NCBI RefSeq assembly: GCF_000769405.2
Contig: NZ_CP053439.1
Coordinates: 3,716,001 to 3,780,000, forward strand
Length of the DNA: 64,000 nt
Reading direction: 5' to 3'
From: Rhizobium brockwellii
GTDB taxonomy: Bacteria; Pseudomonadota; Alphaproteobacteria; Rhizobiales; Rhizobiaceae
Shown: piece after piece, positions 24,641-34,554 of the stretch
Layout of the letters: each line of letters opens with the position of its first letter
How positions within the stretch are numbered: position 1 is the first letter of the stretch
Position numbers and translations under genes: made by a program
Notes under the pieces: generated by a model
The model's database searches: none
The model's input: the letters and a program-made list of their open reading frames with translations, nothing else
What the model was told of the DNA's origin: nothing

Positions 24641-26509
24641 ATGGAACGACGACTGAGCGCTATTCTCGCTGCTGATGTCGTCGGCTACAGCCGGCTGATG
24701 GGCATCGATGAATCCGGCACGTTGCAGGCGCTGAACCGCCATCGCTGTGAGCTGGTCGATATTCGTATATCAGACTACAAGGGCCGGATCGTCAAACTCA
24801 CCGGCGACGGCATCCTTGCCGAATTCCAGAGCGTGGTGAATGCGGTCGCCTGCGCCGCCGAGATCCAGCGCAGCATGGCGGCCCGCAACGAGAACGTGCC
24901 CAAGGACGAGCGCGTCGAATTCCGCATCGGCATCAATCTCGGAGACGTCGTGGTTGAGAACGGCGACATATTCGGAGATGGCGTCAATCTCGCCGCCAGG
25001 CTTGAGCGTATCGCAGCGCCGGGCGGCATCGCTGTGTCGGCCTCGGTGCGCGATCAGGTCGGCTCACGCCTCAATCTCGGCTTCGAATTCATCGGCGAGC
25101 ATATGCTGAAGAACATCCGGCAGCCTGTTCAGGTCTATACCGTCAGCTTGGCGCCGCCTTCCTCCGCCAGATTGGTCGCGCAGAACCGCAATACCTGCTT
25201 CATCGCGGTGCTGCCCTTCACCAATATGAGCGGCGATGCCGATCAGGATTACTTCTCCGACGGCATTACCGAAGATATCATCACCGATCTCTCCAAGATC
25301 TCCAGCCTGCACGTCGTGCCGCGCAATACGATCTTCACCTACAAGGGCATATCGGTAAAGGTGAAGCGGCTCGCTCAGGAGCTTGGCGTGCGCTACGTGC
25401 TCGAGGGAAGTGTGCGCATCGTCGGCAATCGCGTGCGCATTTCCGGCCAGCTGATCGATACCGCCAATGGCGACCATCTCTGGGCCGAGCGTTACGACCG
25501 CGACATGACCGACATCTTCGCCATCCAGGACGAGATCACCCATGCGATCGTCGGCCAGTTGAAGGTGCGTCTGCTGCCGGAAGAGAAGAAGGCGATTGCG
25601 ACTGAGCCGACCGCCAATGTCGAGGCCTACACCTATTATCTCAGGGGCCGCCAGCTCTCCCACACCTGGACCAAATCCTATCTCCAGCTCGCAAGGCGCA
25701 TGTTCTGCAAGGCGGTCGAGCTCGATCCGGATTATGCCCGCGCCTACGCCGGCATCGCCGATTGCGACGCGGCGATCCGCGATTGGGCACCTGACGACGT
25801 GCCGCTGAGGCGCATCCTCGAGATGAGCGCCCGTGCCCTGGCGCTTGATCCCGACCTTCCCGAAGCCCACGCCTCCCATGGTCTCGCTTTGCATCAGAGC
25901 GGCTATGACGATAGGGCGGCCGCGGCCTTCGAACGTGCCCTGGCGCTCGACCCGAACCTCTTCGAGGCGAATTTCCATTATGCCCGGTTCTTCTTCATGC
26001 ACGGCAACTTTGCCGAATCGGTGCAATATTTCACCCGCGCCGCCGCAATCCGTCCGGACGACTACGTCTCGCCGATCCACCTGATGTCCGCCTACCGCTC
26101 GCTCGGCCGGGTGCTGGATACGGAGAACTGGGCGCGCCTCGGCCTGCTGCGCGCCGAACGCGCCCTCAACCTCAATCCGGAAAATTCCGGCCCCGCCCAT
26201 CGCGGCGCGCTGGCGCTTGCCCACATGGGCGACGCGACAAGGGCACGCGACTGGGCGGCTCGTGCGATCGCCATCGATCCTGATGACATCGTCGCGCAGT
26301 ATAATCTCGCCTGCGTCTATTCCGTTCTCGGCGACGTCGACCAGGCGATCGATCTGCTGGAGAAGCTGCTGCCGAACAGCTCCGTCTACCATATAAAATG
26401 GTTCGACAATGATTCCGATCTCGACAACATCCGCGACGATCCCCGCTTCCGGAAGTTGCTCACCGCCGCAATGATGCAGCGCGAACGGATCGAAAGGACC
26501 GGAAGCTAA
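24641..26509 (+). CDS. Class III adenylate/guanylate cyclase with TolB-like and TPR domains
   Basis: A 622-residue cytosolic protein. Residues about 1-170 are a class III cyclase domain: the metal Asp D12 in AADVVGYSRLM, KLTGDGILAEF with the second metal Asp, and GDGVNLAARLE. Residues about 185-300 (FIAVLPFTNMSGDADQDYFSDGITED...) are the FlgO/TolB-like module found in many rhizobial cyclases. The rest is a series of TPR repeats (for example RAYAGIADCDAA and AHASHGLALHQSG). It makes cAMP (or cGMP) under control of an unknown protein partner. ATG 24641 follows GGAGG by six bases; an upstream ATG at 24629 is the alternative. Confidence 0.9.
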   Translation: MERRLSAILAADVVGYSRLMGIDESGTLQALNRHRCELVDIRISDYKGRIVKLTGDGILAEFQSVVNAVACAAEIQRSMAARNENVPKDERVEFRIGINLGDVVVENGDIFGDGVNLAARLERIAAPGGIAVSASVRDQVGSRLNLGFEFIGEHMLKNIRQPVQVYTVSLAPPSSARLVAQNRNTCFIAVLPFTNMSGDADQDYFSDGITEDIITDLSKISSLHVVPRNTIFTYKGISVKVKRLAQELGVRYVLEGSVRIVGNRVRISGQLIDTANGDHLWAERYDRDMTDIFAIQDEITHAIVGQLKVRLLPEEKKAIATEPTANVEAYTYYLRGRQLSHTWTKSYLQLARRMFCKAVELDPDYARAYAGIADCDAAIRDWAPDDVPLRRILEMSARALALDPDLPEAHASHGLALHQSGYDDRAAAAFERALALDPNLFEANFHYARFFFMHGNFAESVQYFTRAAAIRPDDYVSPIHLMSAYRSLGRVLDTENWARLGLLRAERALNLNPENSGPAHRGALALAHMGDATRARDWAARAIAIDPDDIVAQYNLACVYSVLGDVDQAIDLLEKLLPNSSVYHIKWFDNDSDLDNIRDDPRFRKLLTAAMMQRERIERTGS

Positions 26510-26551
26510 CGCCGGTCTTTCCAGGCGTTCACCCAATCTTCAAAATCGCTG

Positions 26552-26564
26552 TGACATCGTGTCA
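26552..26564. promoter_or_regulatory. Inverted repeat upstream of tctD
   Basis: TGACA-TCG-TGTCA, 39 bp before the tctD start. It shares TGACATCG with the palindrome upstream of tctC. The position suits autoregulation by TctD. Confidence 0.35.
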
Positions 26565-26602
26565 GCACCTCTGTAATCTCCTATGAAAACAGGGGGACAT
26601 CC

Positions 26603-27280
26603 GTGCGCATCCTGCTCACCGAAGACAATATCGCGCTGGCCGACGGCCTGTCGGCGATCTTGCGCGGCACGGGCCATGCCGTTGATGTCGTGCATGATGG
26701 TGCGTCTGCCAATGCGGTCATCGCCGCGGAAAATTTCGATCTGGTGATCCTCGACCTCAACCTACCCGAGATGGACGGGCTCGACGTGCTGCGCGCCATG
26801 CGCGCCCGGCAGAACCAGGCGGCCGTTCTCATCCTGACCGCGCGCGGCACGCCGGAAGAGCGGGTGAAGGGTCTCGATCTCGGCGCCGACGATTATCTGA
26901 TCAAGCCCTTCGACATCGCCGAATTCGAGGCCCGCGTGCGCGTGTTGCTGCGCCGCCAGGCCGGGCTGCGCTCGGCGACGGTCAGCTTCGGCGGCATCTC
27001 CTTCGATCTCAATTCCCGCACCTTTTCATCGGGCCCCACGCCGCTCGATATTCCCGCCCGCGAGCTCGGCCTGCTCGAAATCCTCTTCATGCGAGCCGGC
27101 AAGGTCGTTGCCAAGGAGGCGATCATTCAATCGCTGACCGCCTTCGACGACGACATTTCCGCAAACGCCATCGAGCAATATGTCAGCCGCCTGCGAAAGC
27201 GCCTCTCGCCGCACGGCTTGACCGTGAAGACCGCCCGCGGCATCGGCTATTATCTCGACAAGCTGCCCGAGGCCTCATGA
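26603..27280 (+). CDS. tctD: OmpR-family response regulator TctD
   Basis: A 225-residue regulator: receiver domain (1-115) with acidic pair ED (7-8), phospho-acceptor Asp in LVILDLNLPEMDG (D51), Thr in LTARG and Lys in IKPFDIAE; then a winged-helix DNA-binding domain (about 125-220, with ENAIEQYVSRLRKRL-type recognition helix). The pattern is that of TctD, which activates tricarboxylate transport genes. Start is GTG 26603. The stop overlaps the tctE start by four bases. The tctCBA operon lies 5.5 kb away on the other strand. Confidence 0.92.
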   Translation: MRILLTEDNIALADGLSAILRGTGHAVDVVHDGASANAVIAAENFDLVILDLNLPEMDGLDVLRAMRARQNQAAVLILTARGTPEERVKGLDLGADDYLIKPFDIAEFEARVRVLLRRQAGLRSATVSFGGISFDLNSRTFSSGPTPLDIPARELGLLEILFMRAGKVVAKEAIIQSLTAFDDDISANAIEQYVSRLRKRLSPHGLTVKTARGIGYYLDKLPEAS

Positions 27281-28659
27281 AAGCCGCCTATTCCCTCAGG
27301 CGCCGGCTGCTCTTCTGGCTGCTCGTCTCGACAGCCGTCATCGGCACACTGGCGCTCGCCGATACCTATCGCGAGGCTGTCCAGACCTCGAATATCGTTT
27401 CCGACCGTGTGCTCGCCGGCTCAGCGCTGGCGATCGCCGAGCGCGTCGTCGTCGCCGAAGACGGCACGCTGCAGGTCGATATCCCCTATGTCGCGCTTGA
27501 GATGCTGACTTCGGCCGCGCAGGATCGCGTCTTCTACCGCGTCGACGGCCCGCCGGGCCAATTCATCACCGGCTACCAGTCCCTGCCGGTCCTGAAGAAG
27601 ACGCCGGGCGATGCGGCCGCCTTCGCCGACGATAGCTTCCGCGACGAGCCGATTCGCATCGCCACGCTCGAACGCTCGGCCTCGACGGGTATCCGGTCCG
27701 TACCCTTTGTCGTGACGGTCGCCGAAACCACCATCGCCCGCCGCCAGTTGGCGCAGGCGATTCTCGTCCGCTCCGCACTCCGCCTCGCCTTCATGATCGC
27801 GGGCGCGGCCGTCATCGTGTGGATCTCGGTCACGGTGGCGCTCCGCCCGCTCTACAAGCTCGGCGACGCCATCGGCGAACGCAGCCCCGATGACCTGCAT
27901 CCGATTAAGCAGACCGTGCCGAGCGAGGTCGAGCCGCTGGTCGAAACGGTGAATTCCTTCATGGTCCGCCTGCAGTCGGCGCTGGATGCGCTTCGCCATT
28001 TCACCGGCAATGCCAGCCATCAGCTACGCACCCCGCTGGCGATCATCCGCACCCAGCTCGCCCTTTCCGCCCGCGCCGGCTCGCTTGATGAGGCGCAGGC
28101 GGCGGCACTGAAGGGCGATCAGGCCGTGGCGCATGCCGAACGCATCCTCGCCCAACTTCTCCTGATGGCGAAGATCGACGCCGCCACCGCCAAGGAGGCA
28201 CTGACCGCCTCCGCCATCGATCTTGCCGCCATCGCCCAGGAGATCACCGGCGAGCAGATCCCGACGGCCGCCGTCGCCGGCATCGATCTCGGCTTTGAGG
28301 GCGAAAGCTCGGCGATGGTCCGCGCCGAGCCGCTGCTGATCGGCGAAATGCTGCGCAACCTTGCCGGCAATGCCATCGCTTATGCCGGCAAGGGAGCCGA
28401 GGTCACCGTCCGCATCATCGCCGCGTCAGAGACGATCCGCCTCGAAGTCGAGGACAACGGCCCCGGCATTCCGCGCGAGAAGCTGGAGGCGGTGCGTGGG
28501 CGTTTTTCGCGCGGCAATGAGACAGGTGCGCCGGGCGCCGGCCTAGGCCTGCCGATCGTCGATGAAATCGCCAATCTTTTCAACGCCGCCCTGACGCTGG
28601 AGCCGGGCAAGGACGGCAGGGGCCTGAAGGCTGCCGTCACATTTACCAAGGCGGCGTAA
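27277..28659 (+). CDS. tctE: Sensor histidine kinase TctE
   Basis: A 460-residue inner-membrane kinase. Helix 1 spans about residues 8-28 and helix 2 about 166-188. Between them is a periplasmic sensor of the 2CSK type typical of TctE. HisKA follows with H-box GNASHQLRTPLAIIRTQL (H248), then the ATPase domain with N-box LRNLAGNAIAYAGKG, G1 DNGPGIP and G2 GAGLGLPIV. It phosphorylates TctD. Coupled ATGA overlap with tctD. The signal is presumably an organic acid, perhaps presented by a periplasmic binding protein. Confidence 0.92.
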   Translation: MKAAYSLRRRLLFWLLVSTAVIGTLALADTYREAVQTSNIVSDRVLAGSALAIAERVVVAEDGTLQVDIPYVALEMLTSAAQDRVFYRVDGPPGQFITGYQSLPVLKKTPGDAAAFADDSFRDEPIRIATLERSASTGIRSVPFVVTVAETTIARRQLAQAILVRSALRLAFMIAGAAVIVWISVTVALRPLYKLGDAIGERSPDDLHPIKQTVPSEVEPLVETVNSFMVRLQSALDALRHFTGNASHQLRTPLAIIRTQLALSARAGSLDEAQAAALKGDQAVAHAERILAQLLLMAKIDAATAKEALTASAIDLAAIAQEITGEQIPTAAVAGIDLGFEGESSAMVRAEPLLIGEMLRNLAGNAIAYAGKGAEVTVRIIAASETIRLEVEDNGPGIPREKLEAVRGRFSRGNETGAPGAGLGLPIVDEIANLFNAALTLEPGKDGRGLKAAVTFTKAA

Positions 28660-28766
28660 AGCCGTCGGCCCCTTGACCTTCCACCTTGCTTTCTTTCGCT
28701 GCATTGCACACAGTGCTTTTTGGGAACAGCAAGCCGCACGACGATGCGCGCCGGATAAAAAGAAAT

Positions 28767-31700
28767 ATGTCGATCAAAGCCAGTATCTATCATCTGACGC
28801 ACTACACCTATGACAAGCCGGTCCGCCTCGGCCCACAGATCATCCGGCTGAAACCTGCCTCGCATTCGAAGACACGGGTGCTCAGCCACTCGCTGAAGGT
28901 CACGCCCTCCAACCATTTCGTCAACCTGCAGCAGGACCCATACGGCAATTACCTTGCCCGCTATGTCTTTCCGGATCCGGTGACGGAGTTCAAGATCGAG
29001 GTCGATCTCGTCGCCGACATGACGGTCTATAATCCCTTCGACTTCTTCGTCGAGGAAGAGGCGACCAAGTGGCCCTTCGGATACCCTGAAACGATCCAGG
29101 AGGATCTGTCGATCTACATGACGCCGGAGCCGGCCGGTCCGCGCCTGAAGGCGCTGCTGCCGACGCTGGACTGGTCGCCCGACCAGCCGACGGTCGATAT
29201 GATCGTCGGCTTGAATGCCCGCCTGCAGCGGCAGATCGGCTATGTCATCCGCATGGAAACCGGCGTGCAGACGCCGGAGGAGACGCTGGAAACCGCCAAA
29301 GGCTCTTGCCGCGACACCAGCTGGCTGCTCGTCCAGATCCTTCGCCATCTCGGCCTTGCCGCCCGCTTCGTCTCCGGTTACCTCATCCAGCTGACGCCGG
29401 ACCTGAAGGCGCTCGACGGCCCCTCCGGCACCGAAGTCGATTTCACCGACCTGCATGCCTGGGCAGAAGTCTATCTGCCCGGCGCCGGCTGGGTCGGCCT
29501 CGATCCGACCTCCGGCCTGCTGACCGGCGAAAGCCATATCCCGCTTGCCGCCACACCGCATTTCCGAAATGCCGCTCCGATTTCCGGCGGTTATTTCGGC
29601 GAGGCCGAAACCGAATTCGCCTTCGACATGAAGGTCTCGCGCGTCGCCGAGCACCCGCGCATCACCAAGCCCTTCTCCGATGAAAGCTGGGACGAACTCA
29701 ACGAACTCGGCGAGAAGGTCGACCGTGTCCTCGAGGCCGAGGACGTGCATCTGACGATGGGCGGCGAACCGACCTTCGTTTCGATCGACGATTTCCAGTC
29801 CGAGGAGTGGAACACCGCCGCGGTCGGCCCGACCAAGCGCGAAAAGGCTGACGTCCTGATCCGCAAGCTGCAAGAACGCTTCGCCCCCGGCGGTTTCCTG
29901 CATTACGGCCAGGGCAAATGGTATCCGGGCGAAAGCCTGCCGCGCTGGACCTTCTCGCTCTACTGGCGCCGCGACGGCAAGCCGGTCTGGCAGAACCTCG
30001 ATCTGGTCGCCGCCGAAGGCAAGGATACCGGCGTCACCGCCGAGGATGCCGAAAAGCTCCTGACGGCGATCGCCAAGGAGCTGGCGATCAAGCCTGACAT
30101 GGTGCAGCCGGCCTATGAAGATCCGGCCGACTGGATCATCAAGGAAGGCAACCTTCCCGAAAATGTCGATCCGGCGAATTCGAAGCTGAAAGATCCTGAG
30201 GAACGCAACCGCATCGCCCGCGTCTTCGCCCGCGGCCTGACCGTCGCGACCGGCTACATTCTTCCGGTCCAGGCATGGAACGCCAAGGCCGCGGAAAGCC
30301 GAGTCTGGGTCAGCGAGAAATGGCGCACCCGCCGCGGCAAGATCTTCCTCGTCCCGGGCGACAGTCCGATCGGTTACCGCCTGCCGCTCGGCACGTTGCC
30401 CTATGTTGCCCCGGCGCGTTACCCCTATATCCACCCCGCCGATCCGACGATCCCGCGCGAACCGCTGCCTGATGTCTTTGTACCGGCCGGCCGCGCCATG
30501 CCGGAAGCCTCTTTCCACGCCGACGAGAGCAATCGCGGCCGTGTCGAACAGACGCTCGGCGAACTCCGCGGTGCCGTGCGCACCGCGATGTCGGTCGAGC
30601 CGCGCGACGGCAGGCTCTGCATCTTCATGCCGCCGGTTGAGCGCATCGAGGATTATCTCGAGCTGATCGCCGCAGCCGAAAACGCCGCAGCCGAACTCAA
30701 GCTTCCCGTCCATATCGAAGGTTATCCGCCGCCGCAGGACGAGCGCATCAACGTCATCCGCGTCGCCCCGGATCCCGGCGTCATCGAGGTCAACATTCAT
30801 CCGGCCTCGAACTGGAGGGACTGCGTCGACATTACGACCGCGATCTACGAGGAAGCGCGCGCCACCCGGCTCGGCGCGGACAAGTTCATGATCGACGGTC
30901 GCCACACCGGCACCGGCGGCGGCAACCATGTCGTCGTCGGCGCGGCCAATCCGAACAACAGCCCCTTCCTGCGCCGTCCCGATCTCTTGAAGAGCGTGAT
31001 CCTCCACTGGCAGCGCCATCCCTCACTCTCTTACCTCTTCTCCGGCATGTTCATCGGCCCGACCAGCCAGGCGCCGCGCATCGACGAGGCTCGTCACGAC
31101 AGTCTCTATGAGCTGGAGATCGCCATGGCGCAGATCGCTGCCCCCGGCAGCGGCCAGCAACCGCTGCCCTGGCTCGTCGACCGCCTGTTCCGCAACCTTT
31201 TGACCGATGTCACCGGCAACACCCACCGCGCCGAGATCTGCATCGACAAGCTGTTCTCGCCCGACGGCCCGACCGGACGGCTCGGCCTCATCGAGTTCCG
31301 TGGCTTCGAGATGCCGCCGAACGCGCGCATGTCGCTTGCCCAGCAATTGCTGGTGCGCGCGCTGATCGCCCGCTTCTGGGTTAACCCGGTCGATGGCAAA
31401 TTCGTCCGCTGGGGTACGACCCTGCACGACCGCTTCATGCTGCCGCATTTCGTCTGGGCCGACTTCCTCGACGTGCTTGCCGACCTTCGCCAAAATGGCT
31501 TCGACGTCAGCCCGGAATGGTTCAAGGCCCAGCTCGAATTCCGCTTCCCCTTCTGCGGCGAGGTCGAATACGAGGGCTCGAAGCTGGAACTGCGCCAGGC
31601 GCTGGAGCCATGGCACGTCATGGGCGAGGAAGGCGCGCCGGGCGGCACCGCCCGCTACGTCGACAGCTCCGTCGAACGCCTTCAGGTGCGGCTCGAAACC

Positions 31701-32093
31701 AGCAATACCGCGCGTTACACCGTCACCTGCAATGGCCGCACCCTGCCGCTGACGCCGACCGGCACCGCCGGCGTGTCGGTCGCCGGCGTCCGTTACAAGG
31801 CGTGGCAACCGTCTTCCGGTCTGCATCCTGTCTTGCCGATCAACACGCCTTTGACTTTCGACATTTATGATACATGGTCGAAGCGTTCGATCGGCGGCTG
31901 CATCTATCATGTTGCCCATCCGGGCGGCCGGACCTATGACACCTTCCCGGTCAACAGCAACGAAGCGGAAGCAAGGCGGCTCGCCCGCTTCGAGCCGTGG
32001 GGACATACGGCGGGCGGTTATATCCCGCACGCCGAGACGGGTTCGCTTGAATTCCCGCTGACGCTGGATCTGAGGCGGCCCGCCGGAATTTAA
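28767..32093 (+). CDS. Transglutaminase-like/DUF2126 giant protein
   Basis: A 1108-residue cytosolic protein. The N-terminal third is a bacterial transglutaminase-like (BTLCP) domain with a full thiol-protease triad: C181 in [10 protein letters not shown]230 in DLHAWAEV and D246 in VGLDPTSG. The remaining two thirds are DUF2126, which includes [25 protein letters not shown] and [19 protein letters not shown], reminiscent of amidoligase (glutamine-synthetase-like) catalytic loops. It is usually found with ATP-grasp and Alpha-E proteins, as here. ATG 28767 starts the conserved [15 protein letters not shown]; an upstream start at 28686 is unlikely. The reaction is unknown; peptide or isopeptide bond formation or trimming is the family prediction. 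Confidence 0.88.
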   Translation: MSIKASIYHLTHYTYDKPVRLGPQIIRLKPASHSKTRVLSHSLKVTPSNHFVNLQQDPYGNYLARYVFPDPVTEFKIEVDLVADMTVYNPFDFFVEEEATKWPFGYPETIQEDLSIYMTPEPAGPRLKALLPTLDWSPDQPTVDMIVGLNARLQRQIGYVIRMETGVQTPEETLETAKGSCRDTSWLLVQILRHLGLAARFVSGYLIQLTPDLKALDGPSGTEVDFTDLHAWAEVYLPGAGWVGLDPTSGLLTGESHIPLAATPHFRNAAPISGGYFGEAETEFAFDMKVSRVAEHPRITKPFSDESWDELNELGEKVDRVLEAEDVHLTMGGEPTFVSIDDFQSEEWNTAAVGPTKREKADVLIRKLQERFAPGGFLHYGQGKWYPGESLPRWTFSLYWRRDGKPVWQNLDLVAAEGKDTGVTAEDAEKLLTAIAKELAIKPDMVQPAYEDPADWIIKEGNLPENVDPANSKLKDPEERNRIARVFARGLTVATGYILPVQAWNAKAAESRVWVSEKWRTRRGKIFLVPGDSPIGYRLPLGTLPYVAPARYPYIHPADPTIPREPLPDVFVPAGRAMPEASFHADESNRGRVEQTLGELRGAVRTAMSVEPRDGRLCIFMPPVERIEDYLELIAAAENAAAELKLPVHIEGYPPPQDERINVIRVAPDPGVIEVNIHPASNWRDCVDITTAIYEEARATRLGADKFMIDGRHTGTGGGNHVVVGAANPNNSPFLRRPDLLKSVILHWQRHPSLSYLFSGMFIGPTSQAPRIDEARHDSLYELEIAMAQIAAPGSGQQPLPWLVDRLFRNLLTDVTGNTHRAEICIDKLFSPDGPTGRLGLIEFRGFEMPPNARMSLAQQLLVRALIARFWVNPVDGKFVRWGTTLHDRFMLPHFVWADFLDVLADLRQNGFDVSPEWFKAQLEFRFPFCGEVEYEGSKLELRQALEPWHVMGEEGAPGGTARYVDSSVERLQVRLETSNTARYTVTCNGRTLPLTPTGTAGVSVAGVRYKAWQPSSGLHPVLPINTPLTFDIYDTWSKRSIGGCIYHVAHPGGRTYDTFPVNSNEAEARRLARFEPWGHTAGGYIPHAETGSLEFPLTLDLRRPAGI

Positions 32094-32131
32094 GACCGAG
32101 GGTTAGCGCCGGGGGTTGGGGTTCAGTTTTG

Positions 32132-34549
32132 ATGGGTAAGAGGCCGGCAGCGGAGCGCAGGGGAGAGGCAGAGGTCCGCATCGGCAAGGGTGCGGCCTTC
32201 GGCTACGCGCCGCTTCCTGGCACCGCTGACGAGATGGTCGACAACAAAGGCGCGGTCCGCCCCGTCTGGCAAAATTTCCTCTCGCATCTGAGCGCAATGC
32301 CGGCAAAGGATCTCGCCGAGCGTTTTGCCCGCGCCGACCGTTATTTGCGCGATGCCGGCGTCTTCTACCGCGCCTATGGCAGCAAGGGCACCGGCGAACG
32401 CGCCTGGCCGATCTCGCATATCCCGGTGCTGATCGACGAGCGCGAATGGAAGACGCTGTCGGCGGGCCTCGTCCAGCGCGCCGACCTGCTGGAGGCGATT
32501 GTTGCCGATATCTACGGCGACAACCGGCTGGTGGAGGAAGGGGTCCTGCCGCCGGCGTTGATGGCCGCCAATCCCGAATTCCAGCGCCCGCTCGCCGGCA
32601 TCCGGCCGGGCTCCGGCCATTATCTGCATTTCTGCGCCTTCGAGATCGGCCGCGGACCTGACGGCAACTGGTGGGTGCTGGCCGACAGGACGCAGGCACC
32701 GTCAGGCGCCGGCTTCGCGCTGGAAAGCCGCGTCGCGACGACCCGGGCCTTCTCGGATATCTACGCCGAAACCCCGGTCCACCGCCTCGCCTCCTTCTTC
32801 GGCGCCTTCCGCGACGCACTGCAGGGTATGAAGCATTCGGGCGACGACCGCATCGCCGTGCTGACGCCCGGCCCTGCCAACGAGACCTATTACGAGCACG
32901 CCTACATCGCCCGCTATCTCGGTCTGATGCTACTCGAAGGCGAGGACCTCACCGTCGTCAAGGGCCGCGTCATGGTGCGCACCGTCGCCGGCCTGAAGCC
33001 GATCGGCGTGCTCTGGCGCCGTCTCGATTCGGCTTTTGCCGACCCGCTGGAGCTGAACCAGAATTCGCATATCGGCACGCCCGGCCTGGTGGAAGCGCTG
33101 CGCGCCGAAAGCCTCACCATCGTCAATGCGCTCGGCACCGGCGTTCTCGAAACCCGGGCGCTTCTGGCCTTCATGCCGACCATCTGCCACCGTCTGCTGG
33201 GGGAAGATCTGCAATTGCCCTCGATCGCCACCTGGTGGTGCGGCCAGAAGGAAGAGCGTGAGCACGTCGCAAAGAACATCGAGAAGATGGTGATCGGCCC
33301 GGCCTATTCCCGGGCACCCTTCTTCGACGACAACGGCGAATCCGTGCTCGGCTCGTCGCTGCGTGCGGCCGCCAAGGATTCCATCACCGACTGGCTGAGT
33401 TCGGACGGCCCCAAACTGGTCGGCCAGGAGGTCGTCACGCTCTCGACGACGCCCGCCTGGGTGGACGGCAAGCTCGTGCCGCGGCCGATGTCGCTGCGCG
33501 TCTTCGCCGCCCGCACCGCAAATGGCTGGCAGATCATGCCCGGCGGTTTTGCCCGCATCGGCTCCGGCGCCGATGTCGCGGCGATCGCCATGCAGTCGGG
33601 CGGAGCGGCTGCCGATGTCTGGATCGTCAGCGACAAGCCGGTCGAGCGCCACACGCTGCTGCCGGCCGAGGGCAGCTTCACCCGCAACATGCCGGGCAGC
33701 CTGCCGAGCCGGGCAGCCGACAATCTGTTCTGGCTCGGCCGATATATCGAACGCGCCGAAGGCGCGCTGCGCATCCTGCGCGCCTGGCACGCGCGTTACG
33801 CCGAAGCTGCCGATCCGAGCCAACCGCTGCTCGCCGATGTCTCCGAGTACCTCACCGCCGTCGATATCGATACCGCCGACCCCGTGCCGGAAACGCTCCT
33901 GCGCAACATCGACAGCGCCGTTTATTCGGCGAGCAACATCCGCGACCGTTTCTCCCCGGACGGCTGGCTGGCACTCAACGATCTCGCCAAAACCGCCCGC
34001 CGCTTTCATGTCACCGTCGCTGCCGGCGACGACGCCAGCCATGCGATGACGATCCTTCTGCGCAAGCTCGCGGGCTTCGCCGGCCTCGTGCACGAGAACA
34101 TGTACCGCTTCACCGGCTGGCGCTTCCTCTCGCTCGGCCGCTATATCGAGCGCGGCCTGCACATGACGCGCCTGCTCGGCCACATGTCCGGCCCGGAAGC
34201 GCCCGACGGCGCGCTCGACATGCTGCTCGAAATCGGCGACAGCGTCATGACCCACCGCCGCCGCTACAACGTCAACACAGCGCGGCTGACCGTCACCGAC
34301 CTCTTGGCGCTCGACCCCCTGAACCCCCGCTCGGTCCTCTTCCAGGTGAACGAGATCCACCACGAGGTCGAACAACTGCCGAACGCCCTGATCAACGGCC
34401 AGATGTCGCCCTTCTACCGCGAGGCGATGCGGCTCCATTCCGGCCTGGCGGTGATGACGCCGGAGGGCATGGGGGTAGAGGTCTATCAACGGCTCGAACG
34501 CGAATTGGAGCAGCTTTCCGATCTGCTCGCCCAGACTTATCTCGGGTGA
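32132..34549 (+). CDS. Circularly permuted ATP-grasp fused to Alpha-E domain
   Basis: An 805-residue fusion. Residues about 40-500 are the circularly permuted ATP-grasp (DUF404/DUF407) ligase: RPDxxxx-like opening WPISHIPVLIDEREW, SGHYLHFCAFEIGRGPDG, the ATP-contact block ALESRVATTRAFSDIY, TYYEHAYIARYLGLMLLEGEDL and WRRLDSAFADPLEL. Residues about 520-800 are Alpha-E (DUF403): SRAADNLFWLGRYIERAEGALR, repeated later as FLSLGRYIERGLHMTR, and a long helical tail. In many bacteria these are separate genes. The ATP-grasp part should form amide bonds with ATP; the substrate is unknown. It begins 38 bp after the DUF2126 gene and ends 5 bp before the next. Confidence 0.9.
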   Translation: MGKRPAAERRGEAEVRIGKGAAFGYAPLPGTADEMVDNKGAVRPVWQNFLSHLSAMPAKDLAERFARADRYLRDAGVFYRAYGSKGTGERAWPISHIPVLIDEREWKTLSAGLVQRADLLEAIVADIYGDNRLVEEGVLPPALMAANPEFQRPLAGIRPGSGHYLHFCAFEIGRGPDGNWWVLADRTQAPSGAGFALESRVATTRAFSDIYAETPVHRLASFFGAFRDALQGMKHSGDDRIAVLTPGPANETYYEHAYIARYLGLMLLEGEDLTVVKGRVMVRTVAGLKPIGVLWRRLDSAFADPLELNQNSHIGTPGLVEALRAESLTIVNALGTGVLETRALLAFMPTICHRLLGEDLQLPSIATWWCGQKEEREHVAKNIEKMVIGPAYSRAPFFDDNGESVLGSSLRAAAKDSITDWLSSDGPKLVGQEVVTLSTTPAWVDGKLVPRPMSLRVFAARTANGWQIMPGGFARIGSGADVAAIAMQSGGAAADVWIVSDKPVERHTLLPAEGSFTRNMPGSLPSRAADNLFWLGRYIERAEGALRILRAWHARYAEAADPSQPLLADVSEYLTAVDIDTADPVPETLLRNIDSAVYSASNIRDRFSPDGWLALNDLAKTARRFHVTVAAGDDASHAMTILLRKLAGFAGLVHENMYRFTGWRFLSLGRYIERGLHMTRLLGHMSGPEAPDGALDMLLEIGDSVMTHRRRYNVNTARLTVTDLLALDPLNPRSVLFQVNEIHHEVEQLPNALINGQMSPFYREAMRLHSGLAVMTPEGMGVEVYQRLERELEQLSDLLAQTYLG

Positions 34550-34554
34550 CGGCG

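Noticed and set aside
28380..31019. An 879-codon open frame on the minus strand opposite the transglutaminase/DUF2126 gene
   Set aside because: It is a shadow caused by strong GC3 bias; the plus frame has clear domains and catalytic motifs, the minus product is Arg/Asp/Gly-rich and matches nothing.
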